From contig JBAYZQ010000082.1 in NCBI GenBank assembly GCA_041672385.1, positions 1 to 9,872 on the forward strand: a stretch of 9,872 nt of DNA. The letters run 5' to 3'. The notes beneath the pieces are model-generated. The model did no database searches and had not been told where the DNA came from. It saw only the letters and a list, made by a program, of their open reading frames with translations. The stretch comes from JBAYZQ01 sp041672385 (GTDB lineage: Bacteria > Spirochaetota > Spirochaetia > Sphaerochaetales > Sphaerochaetaceae). How positions within the stretch are numbered: the first letter of the stretch is position 1; each line of letters starts with the position of its first letter. Below are positions 1-6,916 of the stretch, one piece after another. The translations under genes were made by a program, and so were the position numbers.

Positions 1-1438
1 ATTTTACAGTACAACTTGAACTAAGGTTTTTAAAAGGACTTGCTTCATATTTAACTAGCATTTCAATTGAATTCTGGTTGCTGTTGTAACCTAGCTTTTT
101 ACCTTTATTTAAGAAGCTAACATTTAGCAAATCATCTGGCGTTTCTCCTAAAAGTTTATGAATATAAACGAAAGGAGTAAGATAGGTTCCTTGTATTATT
201 AACGTATCAAAAGGAAGAATCTTTAAAGGAAGCTTTGCACCGAATTGAAGGGCAAACTCGTTTCTAGGAAGAAGAAAGGTTGTTTTAAAAAGTTCATTGA
301 AAGCATACATATCACAGCAAGTAAAAGCTGCATAAAGTTTAACCTTTCCAGGAATATTATAAACTAAATCAAGGCCTGCTTGGCAATTTGCGTTGTCCCC
401 TTGATCAAGTTGAGAGGCAAAAAGAACTGTAAAGGGATTTAAATAACCCAAATTAAACTGTCTTTCATAGACCATAGACTCAGAAAGAGAAACGGTAAAG
501 TTTTTAAAAAGATCTAATTCAAAACGGTGAGCAGTGTAGTTTGTGTTGTAAAGCTCAGAATGAGAATCAACACCAAAAACAAAAAGATCATTACCAGTTT
601 GAGTTGTGTTGAAAATAGCTAAAGAGCCGGCTATAAAACTTCCTCTAAGCCAAGGAGAAAATTCATAACTTGTTTGAAGGGAGTCAAAACTTTCAGCAGT
701 TTCTGAAAGAACAAGATTTCCTTCTCCAGGTCCCCAATCATGTTTATTTGAACCAAGGCTAATAATGATTTTATCATCAAGTAAACTTAAAACAGCCTCT
801 CCATATTTTGAATAATTGGATCCAAAACCTGCCATTGGAATTGATTTTACATCTGCTGAGGAAACGCCCAGCTTTGTGTAAGTTCCAGTTCCTGGGATTG
901 AAAATTCACTGTAAGGTAGGATTGTATTATCAAGTTTATCCATTCTAAGTTCCATTCCAATTAAGTAGCTGAAATTATCTTTGATAGAACCTAGCAAATA
1001 ACCAGACCCGCCATTGCGACTATCAATAAGAACCTCATCTCCAGTAAAACCAAATGATTGCCTGACATCTCCAAAAAATCCAACAGTAGCGGTATAATTA
1101 TCTCCAGTTTTTCTGTAAAAACCATTTAAAGCGATATCTTTTAATTCAGTTGATTCTTCTGAACCATATTTAAGCATTAGACTTTCAATGAAAGAATTAA
1201 TAACAACTCTTTCTTTTTGAGAAATTTGTGAAGAAGAAGAGATATCTTCTAATAGAGAAATTATTTTCTTAGCAGAATAAGGTTTTGCCTGGTTTTGTAT
1301 AGGAATAATACCTCTAATTTGTGCATTTTCTAACAAAGCGTAAGCATTGTTTTCTAAACCCACAGATAAATTGCTTGTTGAATAACTAGCAAACATTGTC
1401 AAAACGACAATAAAAATAATAAGTACTCTTTTTCTCAT
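1..1438 (-). CDS. Wzi-like outer-membrane beta-barrel protein (capsule assembly Wzi family), C-terminus beyond window
   Basis: The frame opens at ATG 1436-1438 and stays open for 479 codons to the left edge, so the C-terminus is missing. The start is fixed by AAAGAGGAG at 1448-1456, 9 nt upstream. Residues 1-20 form a signal peptide: MRKR, a hydrophobic core (LIIFIVVLTMF), then small residues. Residues 28-65 (LENAQIRG, then P.Q..KPYS and a helical stretch) resemble the N-terminal region of Wzi-family proteins. HDWGPG at residues 233-238 matches the family's characteristic W-G-P-G signature. The rest alternates polar and aromatic residues as in membrane beta-strands (for example LQTSYEFSPWLRGSFIAGSL). 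Wzi of E. coli is an outer-membrane barrel that anchors group 1 capsule; many distant bacteria carry homologues of unproven role. I infer an outer-membrane protein, possibly linked to surface polysaccharide. No capsule genes are visible nearby. The nearest gene on this strand, the SDR, has its own terminator, so this gene is probably transcribed alone. Confidence 0.72.
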   Translation of the reverse strand, partial: MRKRVLIIFIVVLTMFASYSTSNLSVGLENNAYALLENAQIRGIIPIQNQAKPYSAKKIISLLEDISSSSQISQKERVVINSFIESLMLKYGSEESTELKDIALNGFYRKTGDNYTATVGFFGDVRQSFGFTGDEVLIDSRNGGSGYLLGSIKDNFSYLIGMELRMDKLDNTILPYSEFSIPGTGTYTKLGVSSADVKSIPMAGFGSNYSKYGEAVLSLLDDKIIISLGSNKHDWGPGEGNLVLSETAESFDSLQTSYEFSPWLRGSFIAGSLAIFNTTQTGNDLFVFGVDSHSELYNTNYTAHRFELDLFKNFTVSLSESMVYERQFNLGYLNPFTVLFASQLDQGDNANCQAGLDLVYNIPGKVKLYAAFTCCDMYAFNELFKTTFLLPRNEFALQFGAKLPLKILPFDTLIIQGTYLTPFVYIHKLLGETPDDLLNVSFLNKGKKLGYNSNQNSIEMLVKYEASPFKNLSSSCTVK

Positions 1439-1700
1439 AAGATATAACTCCTCTTTATTGAACAAATAATTAAAGAATTTTAAGAAACCTTCCGTTGTAG
1501 ATTATATTATAATTAGGATTTAATAAAGAAAACTTCAAATGTTTTAAGTTGAATTAGAATGAAAAAAAATTATTCTGATATCCATTTCTATTTATGATAA
1601 ATAGAATTTATGAAAAGATGGTAAACTAAATTATTAGATATATAGATAAATATATATAGATATATTGATATTGAATATAGAAATATAAAGTTCTTTTTTT
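1439..1700. other. A/T-rich intergenic region without a gene
   Basis: Besides the leader and candidate promoter of the leftward Wzi-like gene, this stretch holds only low-complexity A/T sequence. It includes a direct repeat ATATATAGATA at 1638-1648 and 1652-1662 (14-bp period). No open frame with a ribosome binding site and no structured RNA was seen. Confidence 0.6.
1501..1538 (-). promoter_or_regulatory. Candidate promoter of the Wzi-like gene
   Basis: On the minus strand two overlapping TATAAT hexamers occur (1506-1511 and 1501-1506), placing a start site about 55 nt before the ATG. The only -35-like word is TTGAAG (1533-1538). Its spacing of 21 or 26 bp is too long for a classical sigma-70 promoter. 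The -10 is therefore credible, the -35 is not. Confidence 0.35.
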
Positions 1701-1703
1701 GAT

Positions 1704-1736
1704 AAAAAAACCACTATAAAAAATCTTTATAGTGGT
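1704..1736 (-). terminator. Intrinsic terminator of the SDR gene
   Basis: A perfect 11-bp inverted repeat pairs 1710-1720 with 1726-1736 (ACCACTATAAA / TTTATAGTGGT) around a 5-nt loop. Read on the minus strand it lies about 20 nt after the SDR stop codon and is followed directly by a run of seven T (complement of A 1704-1710). T-rich sequence on the other side is shorter and interrupted, so it mainly serves the minus strand. Confidence 0.85.
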
Positions 1737-1755
1737 CTGTTTTTAATGACTATAT

Positions 1756-2523
1756 TTAAATGATTGAAAATCCACCATCTACTACAATTAACTGTCCCTG
1801 AGTATAGTTAGAAGCATCACTTGCTAGATACAAGAAAGTGCCGTTTAACTCACCTTTTTTACCAGGACGGCTTTGAGGTGTTAATGTATCATATCCCTGA
1901 AGAAATTTTTCAGATTTAAATAAAGTTCCAGAGGTCATTTCACTTTCAAATAACCCTGGTCCAACAGCATTAACAGTAATTCCATATTGTGCATATGAAG
2001 CTGCCATACCTTTGGTTAATCCAACAACAGCAGCCTTTGATGCGTTATAGCCATGACGAATAAACATATCACTTTTATTTGCTACAACTGCATTTACAGA
2101 TGCTACGTTAATGATTTTACCTTGCTTTTGTGCTTTCATTCCAGGAACAATATATTTTGAAAGTAAGAAAATACCTTTTACATTGGTATCCATACTTTTA
2201 TCCCAATCTTCTTCAGTTAAGGTATCAACTCCACCTCGAACTGCAACACCTGCATTGTTAAGAAGAATATCAACTCTACCAAATTCTTTTAAAACTTCAG
2301 CAACTGCTTTTTTAACGCTTTCTTCGTTAGAAACGTCACATGCGATTGCTATACATCGTCCGCCGTCTTTTGTAATTTTGGCCTTTGTTTCTTCAAGTTT
2401 TTCTATTCTTCTTGCTAAAACAGCTACGCTTGCACCTGCCTGTGCAAAAGCAATTGCTGCATCTGCACCAAGTCCAGAGGAAGCCCCTGTAACAACTGCA
2501 AATTTACCTTTTAAATCAAACAT
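1756..2523 (-). CDS. SDR-family NAD(P)-dependent oxidoreductase (gluconate 5-dehydrogenase / FabG-like)
   Basis: This is a 255-residue classical short-chain dehydrogenase, the usual size for a cytosolic tetrameric member. The Rossmann fold shows TGASSGLG at 12-19 (TGxxxGxG, cofactor pyrophosphate), CDV at 62-64 and NNAG at 89-92. The catalytic tetrad is Asn114, Ser142, Tyr159 and Lys163, and PG at 189-190 follows. Arg38-Arg39 after the second beta-strand favour NADP(H). The C-terminus ends with the typical G..IVVDGG. Ser142 to Tyr159 leaves 16 intervening residues instead of the usual 12 or so, which points to the sugar-acid branch (gluconate 5-dehydrogenase, KduD-like) rather than housekeeping FabG; the substrate is inferred only. 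The start is ATG 2521-2523, preceded 6 nt upstream by AAGGAG (2530-2535). An upstream in-frame ATG at 2568 lacks such a site and would add 15 non-family residues. No sugar-acid pathway genes are adjacent. Confidence 0.88.
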   Translation of the reverse strand: MFDLKGKFAVVTGASSGLGADAAIAFAQAGASVAVLARRIEKLEETKAKITKDGGRCIAIACDVSNEESVKKAVAEVLKEFGRVDILLNNAGVAVRGGVDTLTEEDWDKSMDTNVKGIFLLSKYIVPGMKAQKQGKIINVASVNAVVANKSDMFIRHGYNASKAAVVGLTKGMAASYAQYGITVNAVGPGLFESEMTSGTLFKSEKFLQGYDTLTPQSRPGKKGELNGTFLYLASDASNYTQGQLIVVDGGFSII

Positions 2524-2906
2524 CAAAGTCTCCTTATAGGTTTTATTTCTTTGTTTCAACCTACGCACCTAAACTAACCAAATTTTTAAATAAAGGCAAT
2601 AGTTTTTCGATAAAAAATTACTGATTATATATATTTTTTTAATTTTTTTTAAAAAAAACCAAAAAAAAAGTATTTAAAAAAGCTTACAAAACTTTATTAA
2701 CATTAAGTTTATAAAAATAAATTTAAAGTGATTTTTTTAGAAAACTATTTAAGAATAAATAAATTCCAATGTTTTAATTTTATCTTGATGAATTTTTTAA
2801 CTTTTTTCTTGCTTTTTCTTGATTAATAGATGTTTTATTATTATCTTCTTTTTGATTCCTTTTTTTTGGAATATAAAATACATATAATAAATAGGAGAAA
2901 AATATT
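2524..2906. other. Divergent intergenic region between SDR and groEL, extremely A/T-rich
   Basis: This 383-bp gap must contain promoters for both flanking genes. It holds no gene that I can support. A possible SDR promoter on the minus strand is TTGCCT (2594-2599), 17 bp, TAGTTT (2571-2576); both hexamers are poor. A T8-A8 palindrome (2643-2658) is followed by further A-tracts at 2661-2669 and 2676-2681. The inverted repeat TTAGCACTC-N9-GAGTGCTAA (CIRCE, the HrcA operator common before groE operons) is not present, and no groES frame precedes groEL. Confidence 0.6.
2819..2847 (+). promoter_or_regulatory. Candidate groEL promoter
   Basis: TTGATT (2819-2824), a 17-bp spacer and TATCTT (2842-2847) give four of six matches to each sigma-70 hexamer with ideal spacing. 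Transcription would start near 2854, leaving a leader of about 53 nt. A better -10 word (TATAAT at 2883-2888) exists, but its start site would fall on the Shine-Dalgarno, so it is disfavoured. No sigma-32-type promoter is recognised. Confidence 0.4.
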
Positions 2907-4541
2907 ATGGCAAAACAACTTCAGTTTAATGAAGAAGCTCGTAGATCGTTGCTTTCTGGTGTTGAACAGATTTCAAGAGCTGTTATGGTAACCTTAGGTC
3001 CTAAGGGAAGAACTGTTCTTTTAGACAAGAAATATGGAGCACCTACAATTACTAAAGACGGTGTGTCTGTTGCAAGGGAAATAGAATTAGAAGATCCGTT
3101 TGAAAATATGGGTGCACAGTTAGTTAAAGAAGTAGCTTCAAAAACTAATGATGTTGCTGGTGATGGTACTACTACAGCTACAGTTCTTGCTTATTCAATC
3201 ACAAAAGAGGGAATGAAGAGTGTAGCAGCAGGTGTTAATCCAATGGGAATTAAACGTGGAATTGACATGGCTGTTGCTGATACAATTGCTGAAATTAAGA
3301 AACAGGCAAAGAAAGTAAGTGAAAGAGATGAAATTGCTCAAGTTGCAAAAATTAGTGCAAATAATGATGAAACTATTGGTGAAGAAATTGCAACAGCAAT
3401 GGAAAAAGTTGGAAAAGATGGAGTTATCACTGTTGAAGAATCAAAAAATATTGAAACAACTACAGACTTTGTAGAAGGAATGCAGTTTGATAGAGGTTAT
3501 TTATCTCCATATTTTGCAAACAATCGTGAAACAATGACTGCAACTCTTGATAATCCTTATATACTTATTTGTGATAAGAAGATTTCTGTAATGAAAGACC
3601 TTCTTCCAATCCTTGAGAAAGTAGTACAGACAGGTAAACCTTTATTGCTTATTGCTGAAGATGTTGATGGTGAAGCTCTAGCAACTTTAGTTGTAAATGC
3701 ACTTAGGGGAACCTTAAATGTAGTAGCAATTAAAGCTCCTGGTTTTGGAGATCGAAGAAAAGCAATGCTTGAAGATATTGCTGTTCTTACCGGTGGTGAA
3801 GTAATTAGTGAAGAAATTGGATTAAAACTTGAAAGTACTGAATTAACACAACTTGGAAGAGCTAAGAGCGTAAAAGTAGAAAAAGAAAATACTACTATTA
3901 TTGATGGAGCTGGAAGTGAACAAGCTCTTAAAGATAAAAAGGCTCAAATTAAAGCTCAAATTCTTGATTCAACAAGCGATTATGATAAAGAAAAACTTCA
4001 AGAAAGACTTGCTAAGTTAAGTGGTGGAGTTGCAGTAATTAATGTTGGTGCGGCTACAGAAGTTGAACTTAAAGAAAGAAAGCATAGAGTAGAAGATGCT
4101 TTAAATGCAACAAGAGCAGCAATTGAAGAAGGTGTTATAGCCGGAGGCGGAGTTGCTTTATGTCAGGTTGAAGCTTTTTTGAATAAAAAAGATTTAAGTA
4201 ATCTAACTGATGAAGAAAGAATTGGTTATAAGATTGTAAGAAGAGCTTTGGAAGAACCTATTCGTCAGATTGCTATTAATGCAGGTGAAGATGGATCTAT
4301 TGTTGCTGATAAATGCAAATCAAGCAAGAAAGGAACCGGATTCGATGCTCATGATATGAAATGGGTTGATATGCTTGAAGCAGGTATTTGTGATCCTGTA
4401 AAAGTTACAAGAAGTGCTTTACAGAATGCTGCAAGCATTGCAGCTCTAATTCTTACCAGTGAATGTGCAATTACCGATATCCCTACTCCTGAACCAGCAG
4501 CTCCTGCTGGAAATCCTGGAATGGGTGGAGGAATGATGTAA
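2907..4541 (+). CDS. groEL: Chaperonin GroEL (60 kDa heat-shock protein, Hsp60)
   Basis: The 544-residue product is full length compared with E. coli GroEL (548). It assembles as a double seven-membered ring in the cytosol and folds proteins with ATP and the GroES lid. The equatorial ATP site is intact: LGPKGR at 30-35, TKDG with Asp51 at 49-52, DGTTT at 86-90 and the catalytic Asp397 (equivalent to E. coli Asp398) in the VEDAL context. The apical domain follows the second nucleotide segment, and the C-terminus carries the flexible Gly-Met tail ending GMGGGMM. AGGAG (2893-2897) lies 9 nt before the ATG. The gene stands alone: groES is not adjacent, and a strong terminator follows the stop codon. 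Separate groES and groEL loci are, as I recall, also found in Treponema. Heat control cannot be assigned because CIRCE is absent here. Confidence 0.98.
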   Translation: MAKQLQFNEEARRSLLSGVEQISRAVMVTLGPKGRTVLLDKKYGAPTITKDGVSVAREIELEDPFENMGAQLVKEVASKTNDVAGDGTTTATVLAYSITKEGMKSVAAGVNPMGIKRGIDMAVADTIAEIKKQAKKVSERDEIAQVAKISANNDETIGEEIATAMEKVGKDGVITVEESKNIETTTDFVEGMQFDRGYLSPYFANNRETMTATLDNPYILICDKKISVMKDLLPILEKVVQTGKPLLLIAEDVDGEALATLVVNALRGTLNVVAIKAPGFGDRRKAMLEDIAVLTGGEVISEEIGLKLESTELTQLGRAKSVKVEKENTTIIDGAGSEQALKDKKAQIKAQILDSTSDYDKEKLQERLAKLSGGVAVINVGAATEVELKERKHRVEDALNATRAAIEEGVIAGGGVALCQVEAFLNKKDLSNLTDEERIGYKIVRRALEEPIRQIAINAGEDGSIVADKCKSSKKGTGFDAHDMKWVDMLEAGICDPVKVTRSALQNAASIAALILTSECAITDIPTPEPAAPAGNPGMGGGMM

Positions 4542-4563
4542 TTAAGTTTACTTCCCTTTAAAT

Positions 4564-4609
4564 AAAGCTGTTGTAACGCTTCTAAAAGCGTAACAACGGC
4601 TTTTTTTTT
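4564..4609 (+). terminator. Intrinsic terminator of groEL
   Basis: A 17-position stem (4564-4580 with 4587-4603) has one G-U pair and one A-A mismatch. It closes on a 6-nt loop and is followed by an uninterrupted run of T to 4609. It starts 22 nt after the groEL stop codon. It separates groEL from the yajC promoter. Confidence 0.93.
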
Positions 4610-4648
4610 AATAAAAATACAAATCGTCTTTTAGGTTTTTGAATTTCC

Positions 4649-4677
4649 TTGAAATTTTATTTGTAATTGTGTATGTT
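4649..4677 (+). promoter_or_regulatory. Promoter of the yajC-secD-secF cluster
   Basis: TTGAAA (4649-4654), a 17-bp spacer and TATGTT (4672-4677) form a good sigma-70 promoter just downstream of the groEL terminator. The predicted start near 4684 gives a short leader of about 23 nt that contains GAGAGG (4695-4700). Confidence 0.7.
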
Positions 4678-4706
4678 AAACTGAATAAAAAAATGAGAGG
4701 TAATAT

Positions 4707-5210
4707 ATGTATTTAAATATTTTAGCTATGGGACAAGCTGCGACTATTTCTTCTGATGCTGCTGGCACTGCTGCTAGTAGTACTGGTTCAAGTGGAATGA
4801 TGTCTACTTTTATCACTTTTGCTCTGATAATTGCGGTGTTTTATTTTCTTATGATTCGTCCTCAACGAAAACAAGAAAAAGAAAAAAAAAGTTTACTCAG
4901 TGCTATGAAGAAAGGCGATAAGATAGTAACTATCGGAGGAATCCGTGGAACTATTGCAATTGTCAAAGAATCTACAGTAGTGGTAAAAGTTGATGATAAC
5001 ACAAGAATGGAATTTTCAAAGAGTGCTATTGCAACTATTTTGGACAAGAAGGGAGCTCCAAAAAAGGGTTCAGCTGATAAGGCCGCTAAAACTGAAAAAG
5101 TTGAAAAGGTTGAAAAGGTTGAAGAAGTTGAAGCCGATAAAAAAGCAGAAAAAATTGTTGGAGAGATCGATCCGAAAAAGAGCGAGAAAACTTCAACAGA
5201 AAAAAAATAA
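4707..5210 (+). CDS. yajC: Preprotein translocase subunit YajC
   Basis: YajC is a small single-span inner-membrane protein that co-purifies with SecDF and assists SecYEG. Here the N-terminal 30 residues are Ala/Ser/Gly-rich. One transmembrane helix spans about residues 33-50, followed directly by the family hallmark FYFLMIRPQRKQEKE (45-59). The cytosolic domain (KKGDKIVTIGG at 68-78, then a beta-rich segment to about 112) is typical. The protein has 167 residues against about 110 in E. coli. The excess is a Lys/Glu-rich tail (114-167) containing repeated EKV triplets. The start follows GAGAGG with 6 nt spacing. As first gene of the cluster it sits 17 nt before secD, the classic yajC-secD-secF order. 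Confidence 0.95.
   Translation: MYLNILAMGQAATISSDAAGTAASSTGSSGMMSTFITFALIIAVFYFLMIRPQRKQEKEKKSLLSAMKKGDKIVTIGGIRGTIAIVKESTVVVKVDDNTRMEFSKSAIATILDKKGAPKKGSADKAAKTEKVEKVEKVEEVEADKKAEKIVGEIDPKKSEKTSTEKK
5091..5135 (+). repeat. 9-bp tandem repeat inside yajC
   Basis: Two perfect copies of GTTGAAAAG (5100-5108, 5109-5117) are followed by two degenerate copies (5118-5126, 5127-5135) and preceded by a diverged one (5091-5099). The 9-bp unit preserves the reading frame and encodes the repeated V-E-K of the YajC tail. Copy-number change would shorten or lengthen the tail without a frameshift. Confidence 0.85.
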
Positions 5211-5227
5211 AATAGTTGGAAAAAAAA

Positions 5228-6916
5228 ATGAATGGAAAAACGGGACGAATTTTTATTGTTATTCTAGTAATAGCAATTTGTTTATGGTTTCTGTATCCTA
5301 CTATCCAATGGTATAGTTTTGTATCTGAACAAGATAAAGAACTTGCCTTGGATTCCAATACTCAGATTAGAGATTATGCAAGAGGACAGTCTAGTGTGGC
5401 TTTACAGGATTTACAATCCATGGAAAGTACTGAGCCTGTTTCCAATTCTCAATATTCTGATGCCTTAGGAAAAAGTAGTAAGGGTATGACTGTTGGTGAA
5501 TACTTGGAAAGTGACACAGAGCAGGAACTATTTAATGGGATTGAAGGGTATTACAGAACAAAATATCTGAGTTTAAAGAAAGTTAGTACAAAAGCTTTGC
5601 AGTTAGGCTTAGATTTAAGCGGTGGAATGAGTATTTTGCTAGATGCAAATGTTGACGCTTTCCAAGAAAAGAAAGGCTCAAAAGCAACTTCCACAGAAAT
5701 TTCAACTGCAATTGATCAAGATATTGAAGTTTTGAAGAATAGGATTGACCAATATGGTGTCAGTGAACCTGAAATTAGACGTCAGGGAACACAGCAGATT
5801 CTTATTGAAATTGCTGGTGAACCAGACCCTACTAAAGTTGATTCTTTTTTGAGAGGGAAAGGAGCTTTAGGTTTCCAGTTGGTTGATACAACTACTACAC
5901 AAAAAGCTATTGACTATTACTCAGAGCATCCTTCAGAGCTTTATAATGAAGATGGTTCTTTTGTTCAACCTGATTTTCTTCCTGAGGGAAGAATTTTAAC
6001 AGGTTACTATACCAAAGATGACTATGGAATTGATGAGCTTAAGACTTTAAGTGTAATTTATTCTGAGGTAGCTCTTGATGGTAGCTATATTGAAGATGTT
6101 ACAAGACAGACTGATAGTGTTACAACTCAGCCTACCGTTTCCTTCCATTTAGGTGATGAAGGTGCAACTATTTTCTATAATTTTACAAAAGAACATGTTA
6201 AAGACGTACTTGCTGTTGTAATGGATGGAAAGGTAAAGACTCAAGCAACTATTTCAACTGCTTTAAGCCATGATATTCAGATTACTGGATTTTCAACAGA
6301 TGAAGCAGATGAACTTGCAATTTTGTTAAAAACAGCTTCTCTTCCAATTGAAGTAACTATTGCTAGTCAGCAGACTGTTGGTGCTTCTTTAGGTGAAGAT
6401 GCCGTTGCTATGGGGCTTAAAGCAATTACAATTGGATTTATCTTAGTTGTAGTATTTATGTTCCTCTACTATGGTATAGGTGGGCTTGTAGCCGACTTTG
6501 CTTTGATTATGAACTTGTATATGATGATTTCAATTCTTGCAGGGTTTGGGTCAACTTTGACTTTGACCGGTATTGCAGGTCTTATCCTTACTTTAGGAAT
6601 GGCTGTTGATGCAAATGTAATCATATTTGAAAGAATAAAAGAAGAACTTAGATCTGGTTCCAGTGCAATTGGAGCTATAAAGTTAGGTTATGATAAGGCT
6701 TTATGGACAATTCTTGATGCAAACATTACAACAATGATAGCTGGTATTGTTCTTATGCTTCTTGGTTCAAGTACCGTTAAAGGTTTCGCCGTAACACTTA
6801 CAATTGGTATTATCAGTTCTTTGTTTACGTCACTTTTTGTAACTCATTTGATTTTTGATATAGCTGTCAAAAATAAAGTGATGATTAGTTTAAGGAGGCA
6901 GAACAATGGCAAATAA
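5228..6916 (+). CDS. secD: Protein translocase subunit SecD
   Basis: SecD forms, with SecF, the proton-driven RND-type accessory of SecYEG that pulls preproteins out on the periplasmic side. The 562-residue protein has TM1 at about 8-24, a large periplasmic region with the GLDLSGG signature at 127-133, and TM2-TM6 between about 395 and 550. The conserved TM4-region signature GMAVDANVIIFERIKEE is at 457-473, with Asp461 the expected proton-relay aspartate. GASLGEDAV leads into TM2. I chose ATG 5228, with GGA (5218-5220) 7 nt upstream. A TTG at 5216 in the same frame would add four residues but has no Shine-Dalgarno. The gene starts 17 nt after yajC and its last 11 nt overlap secF, so translation of the two is probably coupled. 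Confidence 0.96.
   Translation: MNGKTGRIFIVILVIAICLWFLYPTIQWYSFVSEQDKELALDSNTQIRDYARGQSSVALQDLQSMESTEPVSNSQYSDALGKSSKGMTVGEYLESDTEQELFNGIEGYYRTKYLSLKKVSTKALQLGLDLSGGMSILLDANVDAFQEKKGSKATSTEISTAIDQDIEVLKNRIDQYGVSEPEIRRQGTQQILIEIAGEPDPTKVDSFLRGKGALGFQLVDTTTTQKAIDYYSEHPSELYNEDGSFVQPDFLPEGRILTGYYTKDDYGIDELKTLSVIYSEVALDGSYIEDVTRQTDSVTTQPTVSFHLGDEGATIFYNFTKEHVKDVLAVVMDGKVKTQATISTALSHDIQITGFSTDEADELAILLKTASLPIEVTIASQQTVGASLGEDAVAMGLKAITIGFILVVVFMFLYYGIGGLVADFALIMNLYMMISILAGFGSTLTLTGIAGLILTLGMAVDANVIIFERIKEELRSGSSAIGAIKLGYDKALWTILDANITTMIAGIVLMLLGSSTVKGFAVTLTIGIISSLFTSLFVTHLIFDIAVKNKVMISLRRQNNGK

Noticed and set aside
2111..2539. A 142-codon open frame on the plus strand opposite the SDR gene
   Set aside because: It lies wholly antisense to a gene with a full set of SDR motifs, has no family-like features, and is a by-product of the minus-strand codon pattern.
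2524..2568. Upstream ATG at 2568 adding 15 residues to the SDR
   Set aside because: The added residues are basic and unrelated to the family, and the perfect AAGGAG at 2530-2535 serves the ATG at 2521-2523.
2524..2906. groES or a small heat-shock gene hidden upstream of groEL
   Set aside because: No reading frame of adequate length or GroES-like sequence was found on either strand in the gap.
5216..5227. TTG start giving SecD four extra residues
   Set aside because: There is no Shine-Dalgarno before TTG 5216, while GGA at 5218-5220 is well placed for ATG 5228.
4990..5358. Open frames of 90-108 codons on both strands across the yajC-secD junction
   Set aside because: They are composed of Lys- or Leu/Phe-rich low-complexity sequence produced by the repeat-rich yajC tail read in other frames, and they overlap two certain genes.
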